Under the pieces are notes generated by a model, which was not told the origin of the DNA, did no database searches, and worked only from the letters and a program-made list of their open reading frames with translations. A program made the position numbers and the translations under genes. This document shows, piece by piece, positions 61,181 through 64,000 of a DNA stretch of 64,000 nt (position 1 is its first letter; each line of letters starts with the position of its first letter). This DNA comes from Spirochaetota bacterium. Its GTDB lineage: Bacteria > Spirochaetota > Spirochaetia > Treponematales > Breznakiellaceae. The DNA lies in NCBI GenBank assembly GCA_023406985.1, contig JAEXTK010000101.1, positions 1-64,000 on the forward strand, given 5' to 3'.

Positions 61181-63016
61181 ATGGCATCCAAAAGATCGGC
61201 CGCGGCTGTCTACGACGAATCCAAGATCAAAACCCTCTCTTCCCTCGAACACATCCGCCTCAGGACCGGCATGTATATCGGCCGGCTCGGCGACGGCTCC
61301 AATCCCGACGACGGTATCTACATACTGCTCAAAGAAGTCGTCGATAACGGCATCGACGAATTCATCATGGGAAACGGCGCCAAGATCGAGATCGAGGTCG
61401 CGGAAGGAACCGTGAAGGTGCGCGACTACGGCCGCGGCATCCCCCTCGGCAAGCTCGTCGAGTGCGTCTCCATCATCAATACCGGCGCGAAGTACAACGA
61501 CGACGTCTTCCAGTTCTCGGTCGGCCTCAACGGCGTCGGCACGAAGGCCGTCAACGCCCTCTCCTCCCATTTCCGCGTGGTGGCGGTCCGCTCGGGCGAA
61601 TTCGCGGAAGCCGTCTTCGAGCGCGGAAAACTCGTGAGCGAACGGAAGGGCAAGACCAAGCAGGTCGGCAAGGCGACGGCCAAAGACGGCACGTACGTGG
61701 AGTTCACCCCCGACCGGGAAATATTCGGGGACTACCGCTTCAATCCGGAGTTCATCGAGCGCAGGGTCTGGAACTACGCCTACCTCAACGCGGGGCTCAC
61801 CCTCCGCTTCAACGGCCAAGACTACAAGTCGGAGAACGGCCTCCTCGACCTGCTCAAGGACGAAGCCGGCGAGGCCACCATCTATCCGATCGGCTATTAC
61901 AAGGGCGAGCGGATCGAGTTCTCCTTCACCCACACGAACGACTACGGCGAGGAGTATTTCTCCTTCGTGAACGGCCAGTTCACCTCCGACGGCGGCACCC
62001 ACCTCTCCGCCTTCAAGGAGGGCTTCCTCAAAGGCATCCAGGCCTTCTACAAGAAGGACTACAAGAGCGAGGACGTGCGCGAAGGGACGGCGGCCGCGGT
62101 GGCCGTCAAGCTCAAGAACCCCGTCTTCGAGAGCCAGACGAAGAACAAGCTCGGCAACGCCGACATCCGCGCCTGGGTCCTCCAGGAGGTGAAGGCCGCC
62201 GTGGAGGATTGGCTCCACAAGAATACCGAAGCCGCCAATCTGCTCGAGCAGAAGATCGAGGCGAACGAGAAGCTCCGCACCGAGCTCAACGTCGTCAAGA
62301 AGGAAGCCCGGGAGGCGGCGAAGAAGATCGCCCTCAAGATACCCAAGCTCAAGGACTGCAAGTACCACCTGGACGACGGGGAGAAGGGCGCCGATTCCAT
62401 GATCTTCATGACCGAGGGCGACTCGGCCGCGGGTTCCATGGTGAGTTCCCGCGACGTGATGACCCAGGCCATCTTCTCCATGCGCGGCAAGGTGGAGAAC
62501 ATGCAGGGCAAGAAGCGGACCGCCATCTACAAGAACGAGGAACTCTACAACATGATGATGGCCCTCGGGATAGAGAACGACGTCTCGGGGCTCCGCTACG
62601 GCAAGATCGTCATCGCCACCGACGCCGACTTCGACGGCTTCCATATCCGGAACCTCCTCCTCACCTTCTTCCTGTCCTTCTTCGAGGAGCTCGTGACCGG
62701 CGGCAGGGTCTTCATCCTGGAGACGCCGCTGTTCCGCGTGCGGACCAAGAAGGAAACGGTCTATTGCTATTCGGAGAAGGAGCGGGACGAGGCGGTGAAG
62801 AAGCTCGGGAGCCAGAGCGAGGTGACGCGCTTCAAGGGCCTCGGCGAGATCAACCCCAAGGAATTCGGCCAGTTCATCGGACCGGATATGCGCCTCGTGC
62901 CGGTGACGATCAACCAGCTCAAGGCCGTGCCGCAGGTGCTCGAGTTCTACATGGGTAAGAACACCCCCGAACGCCGCGAGTACATCATGAAGAACCTCGT
63001 CGCCGACGTGAACTGA
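61181..63016 (+). CDS. parE: Type IIA topoisomerase subunit B (ParE-like)
   Basis: 611 residues, shorter than typical GyrB and near ParE length. GHKL ATPase: EVVDNGIDEF (catalytic Glu and Mg-binding Asn), VRDYGRGIP, GLNGVGTKAVNAL. Toprim: TEGDSAAGS and IATDADFDGFHIRNLLL, with FKGLGEINPKEF near the C-terminus. The Toprim motif reads TEGDSAAGS against the common VEGDSAGGS, a pattern seen in topoisomerase IV branches. It forms an A2B2 enzyme with ParC, decatenating daughter chromosomes. Start at the ATG at 61181 on the basis of promoter distance. Confidence 0.92.
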   Translation: MASKRSAAAVYDESKIKTLSSLEHIRLRTGMYIGRLGDGSNPDDGIYILLKEVVDNGIDEFIMGNGAKIEIEVAEGTVKVRDYGRGIPLGKLVECVSIINTGAKYNDDVFQFSVGLNGVGTKAVNALSSHFRVVAVRSGEFAEAVFERGKLVSERKGKTKQVGKATAKDGTYVEFTPDREIFGDYRFNPEFIERRVWNYAYLNAGLTLRFNGQDYKSENGLLDLLKDEAGEATIYPIGYYKGERIEFSFTHTNDYGEEYFSFVNGQFTSDGGTHLSAFKEGFLKGIQAFYKKDYKSEDVREGTAAAVAVKLKNPVFESQTKNKLGNADIRAWVLQEVKAAVEDWLHKNTEAANLLEQKIEANEKLRTELNVVKKEAREAAKKIALKIPKLKDCKYHLDDGEKGADSMIFMTEGDSAAGSMVSSRDVMTQAIFSMRGKVENMQGKKRTAIYKNEELYNMMMALGIENDVSGLRYGKIVIATDADFDGFHIRNLLLTFFLSFFEELVTGGRVFILETPLFRVRTKKETVYCYSEKERDEAVKKLGSQSEVTRFKGLGEINPKEFGQFIGPDMRLVPVTINQLKAVPQVLEFYMGKNTPERREYIMKNLVADVN

Positions 63017-63027
63017 AGGACCGTGCC

Positions 63028-64000
63028 ATGGCTTACGTAAAAACGCTCTTCGACCGCAACTTCCTGGAATACGCGTCCTACGTCATCAAGGACCGGGCCA
63101 TCCCGGACCTGGAGGACGGCCTCAAGCCGGTCCAGCGGCGCATCCTCCACACCCTCTTCGAGATGGACGACGGGAAATTCCACAAGGTGGCGAACGTCGT
63201 CGGCGCCTGCATGAAGTACCACCCGCACGGCGACGCGTCCATCGGCTCGGCCCTCGTGGTCCTCGCGAACAAGGACCTCTTCATCGAGCGGCAGGGGAAC
63301 TTCGGCAATATCTTCACCGGCGACGAAGCCTCCGCGACCCGATACATCGAGTGCCGCGCCACGAGCCTCGCGAAGGACCTCTTCTACAATCCCAAGCTCA
63401 CGCCCTACGTCGATTCCTACGACGGGCGCAACAAGGAACCGGTCGTCTTCCCCGCGAAGATCCCGGTGGTCCTGGCCATCGGCGCCGAGGGCATCGCGGT
63501 CGGCATGTCCACCAAGATCCTCCCGCACAACATCCTGGAAATCCTTGAAGCCGAGAAGGCGTGCCTCGCGGGCAAGAAGTTCCAGCTCTACCCGGACTTC
63601 CCGACCGCCGGCCTCGTGGACGTTTCCGATTACCGGGACGGGAACGGCAAGGTCCTCGTTCGGGCGAAGCTCGACGTGTCGGACCCCAAGCGCATCGTCA
63701 TCCGGGAACTGCCCTTCGGCTCCACCACCGAGAGCCTCATCGAGAGCGTGGAGACCGCGGCCAAGGCCGGGCGGGTCAAGATCCAGTCCATCAGCGACTT
63801 CACGACCGAGAACGTCGAGATAGAGATCAAGCTCGCCCGCGGCGTGTATTCCGAGGAGACGGTGGACGCGCTCTTCGCCTTCACCGAGTGCGAACAGTCC
63901 ATCTCCGTCAACCTCCTCGTGATCAAGGACGGGCTGCCCGTGGTCATGACCGTGACCGAGGTCATCCAGCACCACGCGAAGCAGCTCGTATCCATCCTCA
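63028..64000 (+). CDS. parC: Type IIA topoisomerase subunit A (ParC-like), 3' end cut by window edge
   Basis: 324 complete codons are present; the rest lies beyond the right edge. N-terminal breakage-reunion domain: NFLEYASYVIKDRAIPDLED, GLKPVQRRILHTLF, MKYHPHGDASI, NFGNIFTGD and the catalytic Tyr106 preceded by Arg105 (ASATRYIECR). AIGAEGIAVGMST follows. It begins 11 bases after parE, so the two are one operon. Without the C-terminal domain the choice of ParC over GyrA rests on the partner and length pattern. Confidence 0.92.
   Translation, partial: MAYVKTLFDRNFLEYASYVIKDRAIPDLEDGLKPVQRRILHTLFEMDDGKFHKVANVVGACMKYHPHGDASIGSALVVLANKDLFIERQGNFGNIFTGDEASATRYIECRATSLAKDLFYNPKLTPYVDSYDGRNKEPVVFPAKIPVVLAIGAEGIAVGMSTKILPHNILEILEAEKACLAGKKFQLYPDFPTAGLVDVSDYRDGNGKVLVRAKLDVSDPKRIVIRELPFGSTTESLIESVETAAKAGRVKIQSISDFTTENVEIEIKLARGVYSEETVDALFAFTECEQSISVNLLVIKDGLPVVMTVTEVIQHHAKQLVSIL

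Noticed and set aside
1..64000. tRNA, rRNA, CRISPR array, insertion sequence or prophage
   Set aside because: No T-loop consensus, rRNA-like stretch, regularly spaced direct repeat, transposase or phage gene was seen. Gaps between genes are all short.

Overview
The window is 64 kb of high-G+C, densely coding bacterial chromosome with no rRNA, tRNA, insertion sequence, prophage or CRISPR array that I could see. The gene set points to a free-living, motile spirochaete with a high-G+C genome: tandem methyl-accepting chemotaxis genes with CheW, a Maf/DUF115 protein, an HD-GYP protein, FMN-bind/FAD fumarate-reductase-like flavoprotein, an EF-G-like second GTPase, UPF0210 with its ACT partner, and several TPR proteins. 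This assignment is an inference from gene content and protein style, not from a marker gene. No gene-free stretch exceeds about 200 bp.

Layout. 1-3.2 kb: M28 peptidase (cut by the left edge) divergent from hslO, then an AT-richer lipoprotein gene whose ribosome-binding site lies in a perfect 16-bp hairpin. 3.2-7.1 kb (minus): tightly packed operon of a TPR/Mrr-like protein, a metallophosphoesterase, a ParB-like protein and pyridoxal kinase. 7.1-11 kb (plus): two further TPR proteins and an AI-2E-family transporter. 11-20.4 kb: a chemoreceptor with a multi-span membrane part, a C_GCAxxG protein, ACT + UPF0210 + MFS operon, a second MFS gene, DUF2804, an Ntn hydrolase and an orphan. 20.5-24.3 kb: secreted flavoprotein reductase divergent from a TetR regulator, then isocitrate dehydrogenase. 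24.4-29.6 kb: an unknown protein, then aguA-aguB-speA, the complete arginine to putrescine route. 29.7-33.6 kb: class V aminotransferase, split ThrE exporter, CorC-type protein. 33.6-36.9 kb: HD-GYP protein divergent from a membrane protein and an AlaA-type aminotransferase broken by a single-base frameshift. 37-41.2 kb (minus): lepB, PASTA-tailed PBP, DUF115. 41.2-49.1 kb (plus): LysM/M23 peptidase, a 44-residue secreted peptide, PIN-PhoH, zinc ribbon, degenerate NodB protein, NarL-type two-component system. 49.2-53.6 kb: MCP-CheW-receiver-MCP. 53.6-64 kb: dacA, asnS, gltA, EF-G-like protein, coiled-coil protein, parE and parC (cut by the right edge).

Promoters are readable as TTGACA/TATAAT-like boxes. 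Two window-wide patterns stand out. First, for at least six genes the start codon lies exactly or almost exactly at the expected transcription start, implying frequent leaderless mRNAs. Second, icd and gltA, which are 32 kb apart, carry the same inverted repeat GCATA-NN-TATGC over their promoters, suggesting one regulator of the citrate to 2-oxoglutarate branch that feeds glutamate synthesis.
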